64,000 nt of DNA from Apostichopus japonicus. Taxonomy: Eukaryota > Echinodermata > Holothuroidea > Aspidochirotida > Stichopodidae. A program made the translations under genes and the position numbers. Location of the stretch: NCBI RefSeq assembly GCF_037975245.1, contig NC_092569.1, forward strand, positions 18,211,501 to 18,275,500. The letters are read 5' to 3'. Position 1 is the first letter of the stretch; every line of letters starts with the position of its first letter. Below, piece after piece: positions 1-11,800 of the stretch. The notes under the pieces are model-generated. The model worked only from the letters and a program-made list of their open reading frames with translations. It did no database searches and was not told where the DNA came from.

Positions 1-2371
1 CTTTTCACCCAAAATGTTATATCTATAATTATATATATACATGCAAGGTATACTTAAAGATAGGATATAACAAAGTTTTGTTCAGCTTCAGCACTTTCGG
101 AAATATATTTTTAAATTCATAACAGAGTCAATACAATATTTGAACGTTTGTTAGCCAATATATTCATATTTATGGTATTAAATAATAATAAAAGTCCAAA
201 ACCAACATAAACTTTGCTTACAAAGTAATGACCTTCAGTACAATACAACATTTGTGAAATCAGGGCTCTTATATCGCTATTGAAATATTCAACTTGTCTC
301 AATTTTGCCAACCAATAATTCTCCAATTGTGCAGCATCAGCCAATACTGCAATCCTTATCATCCACAAAAGTATGTGACTTTGTGAGCTTCGGAAGTATC
401 ATCCTGGCATTTTTTAATATTAAAGGTATAATGTCATGAAATTCAAGGCAAAATGCAGTCAAGTGTTAGTTTAGTTTCTAATTATTGGTTCATACATCAG
501 CATCCTAAACACATGTGTTTGTTGTACCATTTATGTTGCATGATCATGTGCAGTGGAACAGATCATGATTGCACAGGAGAATACTTGTCAGCCTACAACT
601 GGTTTACAAGCAACACTTGTTAAACGCTCATACTGGCATTACTGTTATTGAAAGAAGATGCAATATGAACCACAGAAAATAATGCATATTTTTTTCATTA
701 GATGCAGACATTGAAGAATTTCATTGATTTCCAATGCATATTTATATACTCTCTTCACAACATGTGAAAACAATATTCTGTATGTATAATTTGTAAAGGT
801 GTTGTAGAACTAGGTGTTTAGCATTAGCAGTATATCAGTTAGGAATGCATTATTATGGGCTCTGTTTTGGTGTCAACACAATAACAGACTAAAACCTGCT
901 AAATGTAGCACTTTATCATCAGGTTTCTAGTGCAATTATGTGGAAATGACAACCAGCTAAAAACTTGGGTTCTAAATTAAACTGCATAACTTTACCTTTA
1001 CTTACTTACCCTCAACCATGTACATGCCCCTATGCAGTATTGTGGGTAATGTCAAATTTAATACACATCAACCAGTCACTAGTCAACAACTTCACACATC
1101 AACTTCCAGTTGCAGTATTATTGTACTTTCCATAATCTCATTATTCTTTTTGAAATGAGCGCCAAATGCAATGTGGGTTCATCTACTCAACCATCTACTC
1201 ACCAAGTACGAGAACAGTCTAACTGACATCAGAAGCAAATGCAAATACTATACTGTACATATGAGATTAACTACTGGCAGTTGTAACACATATTTTAAGA
1301 GAAGTCAATTATAAACTACTTTGAAAATCTATCTGCTTTAGTAGAAGATTCCAATTCGGGCTTTTGGTTCAGTGTATAGTAAAGGTTTTGAAATTATAAA
1401 AACAGAAAAAGAGCATCAATTCAGTTATAATATGCAATACATTTTTAAATTGAAGTAAAAAATTATTTAAATTCAATACAACTCATCAAATTTGTAATAT
1501 AAACCTGAATGCAAATTGGTGTAAAAGGGAGTTCCAATGCCCTAATAATGAAGTTTTGTAGATAAAAGGCAATAAGGATCATTAACTTAATATGATCAAA
1601 TATGAAATATGACATTGTGTTTACAATTTAGCTGTATCTGGCTTATTTCTCTCTGGTGCAAACTGTTCATAAATTATTATTGAGATGATACTGTCCCCCA
1701 TAAATGGAAAAGTGCAGGATATTGACATTTTATTAATTTGGAACAAGAATTTATAATGATGTGACATGGCTTAATACTCCTTAGCCAGGTACAGTAACTC
1801 TCTTTTCTCTGCAATCACATGGTATTACAGGGCTTCAGGTTCAATTAACATACACTTAATTTGGAATACTAGTTTGTAGTATAGGTAAGTTCTTTTTCAT
1901 TTGCAAAAAGGGACATCTAGTCAGGGGTAGCATGATCTATGCAGGGATTGCTTGATTTGTAATTTGAAGTTGTAACAACAATCCATTTGTATGCTATTGA
2001 AAATGTACAACCTAAGCAAATCAAATATCATTTTGTGTTACTATTCTGTTTTAATAGGAGACCTGTTCAATCATGGCTGAACCAAATTGCTTAACAGTTT
2101 TCCCAAACTATAAAGAACATGAATAACGCTTATCAATTTGAAAAAAACAAATAATGTACATGAATACAGTGGTTCAGTTTCACCCTAATTACTTTGTGTT
2201 AGTGGTTGGTAATTTTGAATTGGTGTCGATAATATGACATACTTCTCCAGTTTTCCAAAAAAAAATAGGAAGATCATCTCACTAATTTCTTCTCTCACTA
2301 ATTGGTTGTTTTTCTGAGACTATAACTTTAAATCTTTGTAATATTTTACAGGATCAACACACAAGATTAAA
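1..2371. other. AT-rich stretch without a supported gene
   Basis: No open frame here has splice signals, a recognisable motif or convincing coding character. The sequence is AT-rich with ordinary short A and T runs. The 83-codon minus-strand frame at 117-368 shows no family motif and is treated as chance. Confidence 0.5.
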
Positions 2372-2489
2372 TTAATCTGCCAACATACTTAACATTCTTT
2401 TCTCTGCCAGCTTCTGGCATTTGCCAATAAACCAGTTGTATGGGACATCTTCGCCCTGTGTCTTTAGGAAGTCATTATCTTTTTTTGAT
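2372..2489 (-). CDS. Tentative terminal coding exon, unrecognised protein
   Basis: On the minus strand a pyrimidine-rich tract ending TTTGCACCTAG (acceptor) is followed by an open frame of 38 codons and a TAA stop. The frame starts with one leftover base (phase 1). The peptide is hydrophilic with a conserved-looking core, GEDVPYNWFIGKC, then a lysine-rich tail. I do not recognise the family. The phase is compatible with the next candidate exon upstream (3811-3883), which in turn is compatible with the SET-motif exon at 7163-7287, so the three may form the 3' end of one minus-strand gene. That linkage is inference from phase only; no transcript evidence is available. Confidence 0.4.
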
Positions 2490-3207
2490 CTAGGTGCAAA
2501 AAGAAACATCAGCAAAGTATTAGCGACTTCTTAATATACAAATAAAAAAAAATTGGGAAAATCACCCCCTACCCCAGCCGTCAAATTAAAAAAAACTGAC
2601 TGAGGCAATCTCCCATTTCTAACATCCTAGTAAAAACACTGCACAACTCATGAATAATTGATGACATAATGTCCTTTCCCATATGATCAATTGTATATCA
2701 TTATTCATATGAATATTTAACAGTTAAATTCAAGTGGTTTTCCACACTATACTTAATTTTTACATATGTTATCAGAAAAGACTCGTAGATGACCTCGTTC
2801 TTTAACATCGTAGAAGAGCCACTACTTCATCGGCCATGTTAGGTAAGAAGCATTTGGTGCAGAATAGTTTAAGCAAAAACGACATGACCTAATATTCATG
2901 TAAAATAGCTCAATTAAGTATTATAACAGGCTAACCATTATGTTTCAATACATGCCAATAATTAATATCAACACAAATGTCCACAAATCATCTGATCATG
3001 CACATTTCAGGGTAAAATAGGGATAATTTGACACATTTGTTTACCAGAATAATAACAACATGGGTGCTAAAATATCTGATTGAGACTCATCTGACAAATC
3101 TCTCTTGCAAGTTTCCTTCTGTAGTGAGAGCGAGAGATTAAATTTTGAAAAGGAATGGGCTTGAGAAGTTAGCCTATGTTGGCAAAGGCTCTTAGTATGT
3201 ATATCCA

Positions 3208-3232
3208 CCCCCCCCCCCCAAAAAAAAAAAAA
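3208..3232. repeat. Homopolymer C12/A13 junction
   Basis: A run of twelve C bases is followed directly by thirteen A bases. It is a simple low-complexity tract with no coding context. Confidence 0.9.
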
Positions 3233-3810
3233 GGTGAAACACTGACCTGTTCTGAGAATTTTGACAGATTATTAAAAATACTGTATGAACTATACAGTGA
3301 TGTCACTGAACCCCACATGGAATATTGTTGCTACTGAAAACTAGCTTACTCTAACATACAGATACATGCAGTAGTCAACAGTATAGTGCCTGGCTAACCA
3401 TAATTATGATAGGATGGTATACATATATAGTAGACACAGTTGTCAACAAAGTTCTTGTTATTGAACTTTTTACTGTCTAGCTTGTGACTAATATGCCTAA
3501 TACACATGATTACAAATTGAAACTCATGGTTTTAGTAAGTGGAATGCTGGAATGAATGATTAAAAGTAAATGGTCCATTCCATTAATTGAGGTTCCAGTT
3601 ACTGACATTTATGTGCCATTTTATGTGCCATATACAGTAGTCTTCCACATTGTTATGCTTTTAAGCTTTATGGAAGACTTCCCTCCACTTTGTACTTTTG
3701 TGGCAAACAAATAAATAAATAAATAATTAACTAATACTAAAGTCAAACATGGATCCACAATTAATGGAAGGTTTGTCAAGACTTCCTGTGATTTAAGCAG
3801 ATTTTTCTAC

Positions 3811-3883
3811 CTTGCATCGTCTTTGAGGTTCCTGTGATGTATTTTCTTCTCGTGGCTCTTTTTCCATATGGTATACTTCCTTA
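3811..3883 (-). CDS. Tentative 73-bp internal coding exon
   Basis: On the minus strand the segment is bounded by an acceptor (ATTTCTTACAG) and a GTAGAA donor. Two frames are open. One (reading KEVYHMEKEPREE) resembles the end of the SET-motif exon at 7163-7287 (KREKVYHEEKG), and the DNA of the two segments is visibly similar there. The other frame (lysine/histidine-rich) is the one whose phase joins to both 7163-7287 and 2372-2489. The real frame cannot be decided here. It may be a true exon or a decayed partial copy of the SET exon. Confidence 0.3.
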
Positions 3884-4730
3884 CTGTAAGAAATAATATC
3901 ATATCACATCAAATAGTAGAAGGTACTCAGTACTAGTAAACCACAGTGAAAACTTACAAAAAACACAAACTATTTTGAACTGACGTACAAGTGACCCTTG
4001 ATACAATCTATACTCTCCTGCACTTCCATGAACAGGCATCTCTACACATGGAAGCACTTTCTATAACTAAAATGTCATGCTTACTATAATTGCCCAAATT
4101 CATGCAAAAGCATTCAGCTTTGATATTATGATATCACAATGCACAAGTGCTTCATCTGTCCCCACAAAGAGAGACACTGAACAGACACGGACCCATATTT
4201 AAGTGATCTTCAGCAGACCACAATTAGAGTTGGGGTGGAGTCTAGAGTAATATCTATTTGCTAGAATTGAATGTGTAGGAAAATTCCTCTTGACAAACCA
4301 TCCCTGGTACTGTGTACCACAACCACTTTGGGGTTGATTGGTCAAGATGCCCAAACAAACAATAATTTTGGCATCGGTGGGTAAGAATGAAGTACAACTG
4401 GTAGTCTGGTAACCAGTGAGATTTGGCCAAATCTTTATCCTTATATCACTATGTGTAGAGAACCATATGATGGTAAACTATGTTCACAGTGTTTCAAAAT
4501 AACAATTTCAGAGCACCAGATTGGGATTGAATGTCCATACAACAAACAACCACCAGTCATTGCCTATCAGTTGTTAGCAGTGGAAGACTAAAACCTAATG
4601 AGCAGCACTGCTAAAATATACTTTGCATGTGCTGAAATGATGTGTGATCTAAAAATAATTGAGTAAACATAAAAGGAATTAACATAAATACTTCTATCCC
4701 TCCTATAAATATTGTAGTATAAATTTTTGC

Positions 4731-4939
4731 TTTAATGCAAATGGTAGAGATTGCAGTCCATACCTTTTTGACCCTTTGAAGTGTTGCGACGGTTGCAAAC
4801 AGGGATATGATCTTCATCTCCATCACTCTCCTCATTAGTTGTTACAGCTAAAATTCAAAGCAGAAGACAGAGCTGGTTTACAGCATTATATGAACAATAT
4901 ACTGGCAAGATAGTCAGAATAATGCATGTTATTTGCTCA
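4731..4939 (+). pseudogene. Duplicated coding-like segment, copy 1 (broken)
   Basis: This segment is a diverged direct copy of 6659-6869. In the + frame it reads a cysteine-containing peptide (DPLKCCDGCKQG, then LLQLKFKAEDRAG), but it has an in-frame TAG after the SPH motif and a one-base deletion near MNN, so it cannot code for the same product as copy 2. Its neighbours show no splice partners that I can identify. Probably a decayed exon or part of a repeat family. Confidence 0.45.
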
Positions 4940-6658
4940 TATATTCATGATCAATATCAATTTTATGTTTTCATTTCAATATTTAGCAAATATGCCCAAT
5001 ACAGCAGAACTTTGTCATGTGATTGTTTATCAATTGATATGCCATGTCAAGACCAGCTGTTGCACATAGGTGTAAACAGGTAAATCTTACTTTCCTTAAC
5101 AATGCATTCAATTTGCTGTAACAATTGAGTGGAATATATGGTGTAATTATAATAGCACCCATAATACCTTGATTTGTCTCCACCTCTCCCCCAATTTTTT
5201 CCAACATGGGTTAGCCATATCCATGACATAACATTCTTCATTCAATTAATTTCCAAATGAATAAAGACATTCCAAATGCAATGATCATATCACAAGTTGA
5301 AATATTTTAATGAAAAGAATATTAAAAATGTGGATAATTCACATTGGAGCTTCATGGTGGAATGTTGGCTTAAGTCAAAGGTAAAGGCAATTGATTCCAC
5401 TGGTCCAATTTAATGAATAATGATGGTACAATTGCTCAATACAAATTCAACAAAGCATTACAGTATGTATCATGTACACAGTAATAGATGCATGTAGACA
5501 TACACATGCAAAATGCTTCAGACAAGTGACAGCCTACAGCATATAATAAATATAGACCTGAAATGCTCTCATTTTAATAATATTCTTTCATACCTGTAAA
5601 ATTGTGCTTCCTGTTAAGAAATACAAAAAGAAATTTTACACTCTAAGATTTTTCTGCAAGTGCATCTTTTTGTTTTTATCAAATCTATTGTGGCCCTTGC
5701 TCACACATCTCTGGTCTGTGTAATGTTCCACTGGAACAAGTCCAAATTTTCCAAATCAATTATCAATAACTTTTTAAGTGTGTAGTGTACTTGATATGAA
5801 GCTGTTGAAAGTTTAAAATCTGTTCAGCTATTCAATGTATACTAGGTTGCTGCGTGAATATGGAAGAATCTCCTTTGTACTTAACCTATTCTCACATGTC
5901 CAAAAAAAAAGGACGGACTGCCTCCAGTTGACTATTCACACCATGCGCATGAATCTGTCTTGAATAGGTCTGTTCATTGTACAAATCAACAAAACACTCA
6001 TTGCTGCAGGAATATAGCTCTCGAAAGTTATTGTACAAATCTCACAGCCCCACACTGAGACGGACCTACTGTACCACAGGTACAAGTACCATCGATAAAC
6101 AGCTCTCTAAACCACCATGCAACAGCTCAAACAATTTGTTTGTTTCCTTTTGACAGATGAGATCAAAACCTATGTTCAGTTTTCCCCCTTACAGTAACAC
6201 AGAATCCCACCACGCATACAGCCTCACACAGGTCTAAACAAAAAATAGAAGTTTCAGAGCACAAGTAAAGCAGGTTGGAAGTGAAAGTCCTAATAAAAAA
6301 AAAGCAATGCTAATTGCCCATTAGGTGTTGTCGGTGGATAAAACTACATGCTTATACCTCTGATAAGTAGTAAAGTTGTTAAGTGAACTGTATTTTGTCA
6401 GGGAGTGTCACTACTCAACAAGCCCCATAGGGTTTTTAGTACACTTCCTTTCACAGGTTTTGGTTCTTATCTCCTATGTTGTTATATCATACTTATGTTA
6501 TATAAAACAATATAAATGAAATGAAAAAATGAAAGAAGCACTTCAAAAACATAGTTGCTCTAAAAATTACTATATGTGTGAAATAAGAATAAGCAAGTTA
6601 CAAGGTGTTAGACATATTCATCTACTTCTCTCCTGTATATGTGTTCTATTAATTGTGG

Positions 6659-6869
6659 TTTCAATGCAAATGGCAGAGATTGCAATCCATACCTTGTTGA
6701 CCCTTTGAAGTGTTGTGAAGTTTGCAAACAGGGACATGATCTTCATCTCCATGACTCTCCTCATTACTTGTTACAGCTAAAATTCAAAGCAGAAGACAGA
6801 GCTGGTATAGAGCATTATATAAAACAATATACTGACAAGATAGTCAGAATAACGCATGCTACTTGCTCA
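6659..6869 (+). CDS. Duplicated coding-like segment, copy 2 (open), possible OB-fold piece
   Basis: This is the open copy of the pair with 4731-4939; the frame runs from about 6639 to a stop at 6893. Visible features are a CCEVC cysteine cluster followed by YLLQLKFKAEDRAGIEHYI. A Cys-x-x-Cys pair followed by a strand, an acidic turn with glycine and a second strand resembles the zinc-bearing OB folds of POT1/RPA-type single-strand DNA-binding proteins. This is a weak motif-level resemblance, not an identification. No clear splice partners were found, so it may be an isolated exon, a retrocopied fragment or part of a repeat. Confidence 0.3.
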
Positions 6870-7162
6870 AGTTCCTTCAAGACAGTTGAGTAAATATGAT
6901 GGGTGAAAACAGTAATAGAGGGTAGAGCAGCTAACTATGATAATGGAATTAGATGAAAAGCAGGACTGCATTGAAAAGCTATGAAGAAGGAGAGGGGCAA
7001 ACAGTAGTTGAAACTGGTTGGAAAAGCCTTAGGGGTTGAGTTCATTATAATAAGCACTTCACTTTTATCATGCCATACTCAATGGTATCAATCCTCAAAG
7101 GTTTCAGATATGATTAAAATACAGTAAATACAAAATGGGGTCTATGGCCTCAGTTACTCTAC

Positions 7163-7287
7163 CCCATCCTTTTTCCTCGTGGTAAACCTTTTCCCTCTTC
7201 AGAGCTTCCTTGTGGGAAATTAGCTCTCCACAATATTCTACTAGGAACTCCCCTTTGATGAACTTCCTATGTGCAATACTCCATAAC
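7163..7287 (-). CDS. SET-domain exon fragment (KMT5A/SETD8-like)
   Basis: On the minus strand an acceptor (GGTTACAG) opens an exon reading LWSIAHRKFIKGEFLVEYCG, then ELISHKEALKREKVYHEEKG, before a GTAGAG donor. The G-x-W/V-x-A...F-x-KGEFLVEY-x-GELI pattern is the N-terminal SET motif of lysine methyltransferases, closest to the KMT5A (SETD8) type. The catalytic NHS/cofactor and post-SET parts were not found in the window, so this is either one exon of a split gene or a relic. Phases fit 3811-3883 downstream, but joining them would give a SET domain without its catalytic half, which argues for a relic or an unfound exon. Confidence 0.5.
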
Positions 7288-8592
7288 CTGTAACCACAAA
7301 ATATGCAGTTACAGTTGGTCAAGTTAATATCATTTTCTGGCCATCATAGTACTCACAATAATATGAGAGTTGATTACAACATGTAATTGACATTTAGGCA
7401 TTCACAAGTAAAAGCCCTGTCAACCTAATAATTTGGAGACATTCTTGAATCATCTATTGTACCTCCAGGTTTACGGTATAGTTTGTACCCATGCAATATG
7501 ACAAAACCTACATGAATGACCCATTTTCAATTATTTTTTGTACCTGTAGCTGATTTAAAATGATCTTGTGCAACAACAGTTAAATAACTAATGACATAAT
7601 GTGTTGTCCTACCTAACACAATCAACTACTAGTTTGTACCAAGTAATCTATGTAATATATCATGCTTACAAAATATTGGAAAGATAAACTATTGGAAGAC
7701 CTAACGATAGGGCTCATTTACATTTCAAGACCAACATAAATTTGAGTCTGATGCTAACATAGTGCCCTTCATGCACAGTATTATCATGTTTATAAGCACA
7801 CATGTAGTACATAGGCTATCTGACTGATTTTAAATTGGTGGCACCACTAATATGAGATTTTGCCATGTACTATATAAATTCTTGTTAAAGTATAGCTTCA
7901 TACCAAATATTATGCAGATCATTGGCATGGGATCATGCCAAATTAAATTGAAAGTTTACATTAAGCCCCACATTCAAGGGAGCAGCTGCACAACGCACAT
8001 ATCTACTACCCCTGACCAACATGTATACATTTACTGCAATGCAACATGTTTTAAGCACATACTTTTACCATTCACAACACTGTTCGTCAAATACTGTGAA
8101 TAATTCAAAAAGCTCAACTAACATACACACCAGTGCTGTTGTATTTGAGACAAATTTAGACTCAACAATAACGCCATCAATAAACTGGACTGAAAATAAC
8201 CATTTATCAACTTTGTTAGTACAGTAGTGAAAAGCCTCTTTTAATGGCCCCAAACTTCTCTTTACACGACATCTAAGTTGCATCGGTTAGAAATATATCA
8301 TAAAATTATAATGCTTTTGCAATAAACATTTCATGGTGCAAGAGCGGATTTAAAACAGCAGAACTACTCTCAAAGCACTGAAACATCCACATAGGCACTA
8401 ATTTTTTTTTCTGGAGGTATAGACCCAACCATGCACGCATCGCCTGACGTTCGGCTACTGCTGGGCTCGGTCTAGCGAAAGGAGGATCACCCGGATCGAA
8501 TGTTTGGCTCATCGCTTTGATAAGGCGTCATACTTAAGACAACATACTGAAGACAAAAGTTTGAACTTGGCATCAAGATGGCTTAACTTAGT

Positions 8593-8835
8593 TCAAGACA
8601 TACCTTTAGTTGCCACCTGAGGCTTGAAGTTAGATTTGCAAAGACAATCATAGGAATATTTCCACTCCCAGAGATGACAACCCTGAGGATCAGAGACCAG
8701 ACCAGAGCTGATGTTTATTTTTTTACCAGTGGTTTTTAATATTTGTGTAACTTTTTGATGTGCAATTAGCAATTTAACGGGTGAGTGAAACCATGCTGTC
8801 TCCATTTTTTTTTGTACTCTCCCCAATGAGATCAA
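8593..8835 (-). CDS. Possible minus-strand exon, unrecognised
   Basis: The minus strand is open over 80 codons and ends at a good donor (CTAAAG then GTATGT). A second frame through the same segment is also open and could splice to the CpG-richer stretch at 8455-8570, which has an acceptor-like TTTTGTCTTCAG and two competing ATGs (8512 and about 8525). None of the peptides is recognisable. It could mark the start of a minus-strand transcription unit. Confidence 0.2.
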   Translation of the reverse strand: MISLGRVQKKMETAWFHSPVKLLIAHQKVTQILKTTGKKINISSGLVSDPQGCHLWEWKYSYDCLCKSNFKPQVATKGMS

Positions 8836-11800
8836 AGTATAACCGTGCCATAAAGTATTATTTTAAGCAAGTGTTGTAATAATATTGTAGGGTAAGTGTA
8901 TCCTTACCCAGTAATGTTACTGAAAAATTAGGTCCCGATCGAACAACAATTGCATTTATTTTTACTAGGCCCTAGTTGCTATCGTATCACTTCCCAATCC
9001 CATACTGTGCGAATATATTCTACACTATAGGGCAGCTGGTCAAGTACCTTACTAGCTTCACTGTTTTACCTCTGTTCGCCTGTCCTGCCCCTTCAATCAA
9101 TTTTCACCGCCCAGTCCCCCATTCATTAGCACTTATATTTGTACTTCCCTGTCGCCAACTCCATAGGTTTATATTTTTCTTGCTAAATTCCACAGTTCAC
9201 TATTCACTATTTGTATGTGCATATCGTACGCCTGTTTGAACTTGAGAGTTTAAACTACACATGCGCAAAGCCTCAAAACCTGATCCAATATTTACCCTGG
9301 ACTCTTTGCAGTGTCTGTAAACAACCAGCTCCACGAAAATTACAGTTACCCAGGGATAGGCTAAATCAATAACTTTCTACGAAATATGCATTAAAAAAAT
9401 CCTTTAAATTTGACAATGCAGGAAGTTCAGTAATTTACCCAGGAACCTGTTTTAAAAATTACCAAATTTATTTTATGCATGGTTCACCACAAATAAGCAT
9501 ATTCTGAAAATTTTAGTTGAATTGCTTCACAACTGGTCTGATTTTCATTGTGAATTGCTTCCCAATGGGTTTGAAATATTCACTAGAAATGCCAGTTGTT
9601 GCATCTGTACCTGTACTTGAAGTTCCTCTTTTGCATCAAAAAAAGGTTGGTAGATTAGAAACTAGAAAGGGAAATTGTGAACCCCCTTTAGAGTTGTATA
9701 TTCAACCTCAACCATTGATAAGTATAGTGATTCAAATGAAAACTAGTCACATTTTTTAACAAGCAGAGTTGAGAGCTATGAAATTCACTCAGTTGCACGC
9801 ACTGATCAAGGTTTTCAACTCAAAATGGGATGTTTAGATTTGCAGCTACAGCAAGGGGCGTGTCCATTCTTTATTAATTTATAATATAAGACTATCATGA
9901 TATTCCACCCAGTAATGCAATATCTGCCAGAAGTATTTGTTCACAAGCAGAAGATATTTATTGTGTAATGGATTGTTCAGGAATGCCAAAACCAAATAGT
10001 GGATAAAGTCATGTGTATTATGTGTACAGAAGCAGTTTAAATGGCATAGTTTGTATATAGGTTATAATAAAGGGTTAGCCTGTCATTTTCTATGAGTTAC
10101 TGTGTATGTACATTACCAAAAATGTTATTTTCATGTATGCCTTTAATGCAAAAATATAGGAGTTTCATTTTGTAGCTACTGTAGGCCTTTTCTTCATAAT
10201 AGTACCAACCATTGGCAAATGTGTTTCACTTTGTAGGAAAGAAATACTTTTTTTTGAGATGTGCAGATGAGTTTTTGCATCTCTCAAATGTTTCATATTG
10301 ATAGGTCAGTATTTACCTTTTAAAAAACATGTGTAGATTTATTTTGGTGTGATGTAGCATAAAATTTGCAACTTGTGGATTTGGCCAACAATTTATTCAG
10401 CGATTAAAGTTAAATTTATAGTGGATATTAGTGAAATTACTAGTGATTGCTCGAAAAGATTGGAGAGTTGCAAGCAAATCTGTCAAACCAGTGGTGACAT
10501 GTGAATACAAAGGGTTGACAGCACCAAAATTAATGCATGTAACTTTTGACTGCATGTTACTTAAATAGCTTACATGTGTGTGCGCACGTGTGCATGCACA
10601 CATGTAAGCTATGTGTGCATGTGCATGCAAGTAAAATATTTCAGTAATCATCATATCCCGAAATGGCCTACATAAACAAAACCCAGGAGTAACTTTGAAA
10701 ACACCCTTTTTGTATTTTTCACTTGGGGTGCAGGTAATGATTTGTTTGTGCAGGTAATTTTTGTTTAACCTACATGCACAGGTGCATGTACAATTTTTTT
10801 TTTGTAATTGGAACACTGGTTGACAGTCACCAGTTTATTACACCTCTGTTTATAGCTCCATGATTACACATTCAAGAAAGAAAACAGCCTCAGGCCATAC
10901 CAATTACAGGTCACTACATCAAACCACTATACATCTGTTGCATTCAATTCAATACCATGAATGCCATAATATATTGACCAATCCCAAGACTTCTAGTCAT
11001 TAAAGTTACAGTAAATTCATCAAATCTTTGACATGGCAATATGTGCACCTACTCTAAACCATGGCAGTGAGGGAAGATCTCACCATGAAATGTATAAATG
11101 TCCCAATGCACCAACTCACATATCCATGAATGTAAACACCTGTTCCAACATGCATGACCATAAACATAATACTTTTTATAGAACAGGTTCAGCAGATGAC
11201 TCTTTAGTTCTGTTTCTCGTTAGACATAAATTTGGCATCCTTATAACCACATCTTAGATAACAATTATTTTACCTCTGTGTGAAAGCATCGGTGACTAAA
11301 ACAGCTATGTAAATTAGTGTACTGGTTTCATCTTAACAAGTTCTAAGTGCTGGGCAGAAGAGCAATAGAGACAGAAATTGCCCTAGGATTGATTACAGAT
11401 AAAAGATAAAAGTGAATCTGTGTAAGAATGGCACTGTATACTGTGTGGCACAGTGCAGCACAGTGTAACAGGAACTGGAATAGATACTTACCAGTTGGAG
11501 TAGTTTTATGTGGTTCGAGTTAGTGTTAATATTCACTAACAGCTGTATGCCGTTCTATGCCATATACTGTGTAAGGTGGGAAGGGGAAAGGGTAACGACA
11601 ATGTTCGCTCTACATTAGCAACGTAGGTTTCTGCAGGTTGATATGTACATATGCTTTTACTTTAACCTTTTGGTCCATGACACTTGCCTTTAATGATTAA
11701 TGTGTAGTCGATTATATGCAAAGACTTGATGGGTCAAGTATCAATGCTCACTTTACAGAGACAGCAAATGAATATACTGTTATCAGTGTTCTTTCTGACA

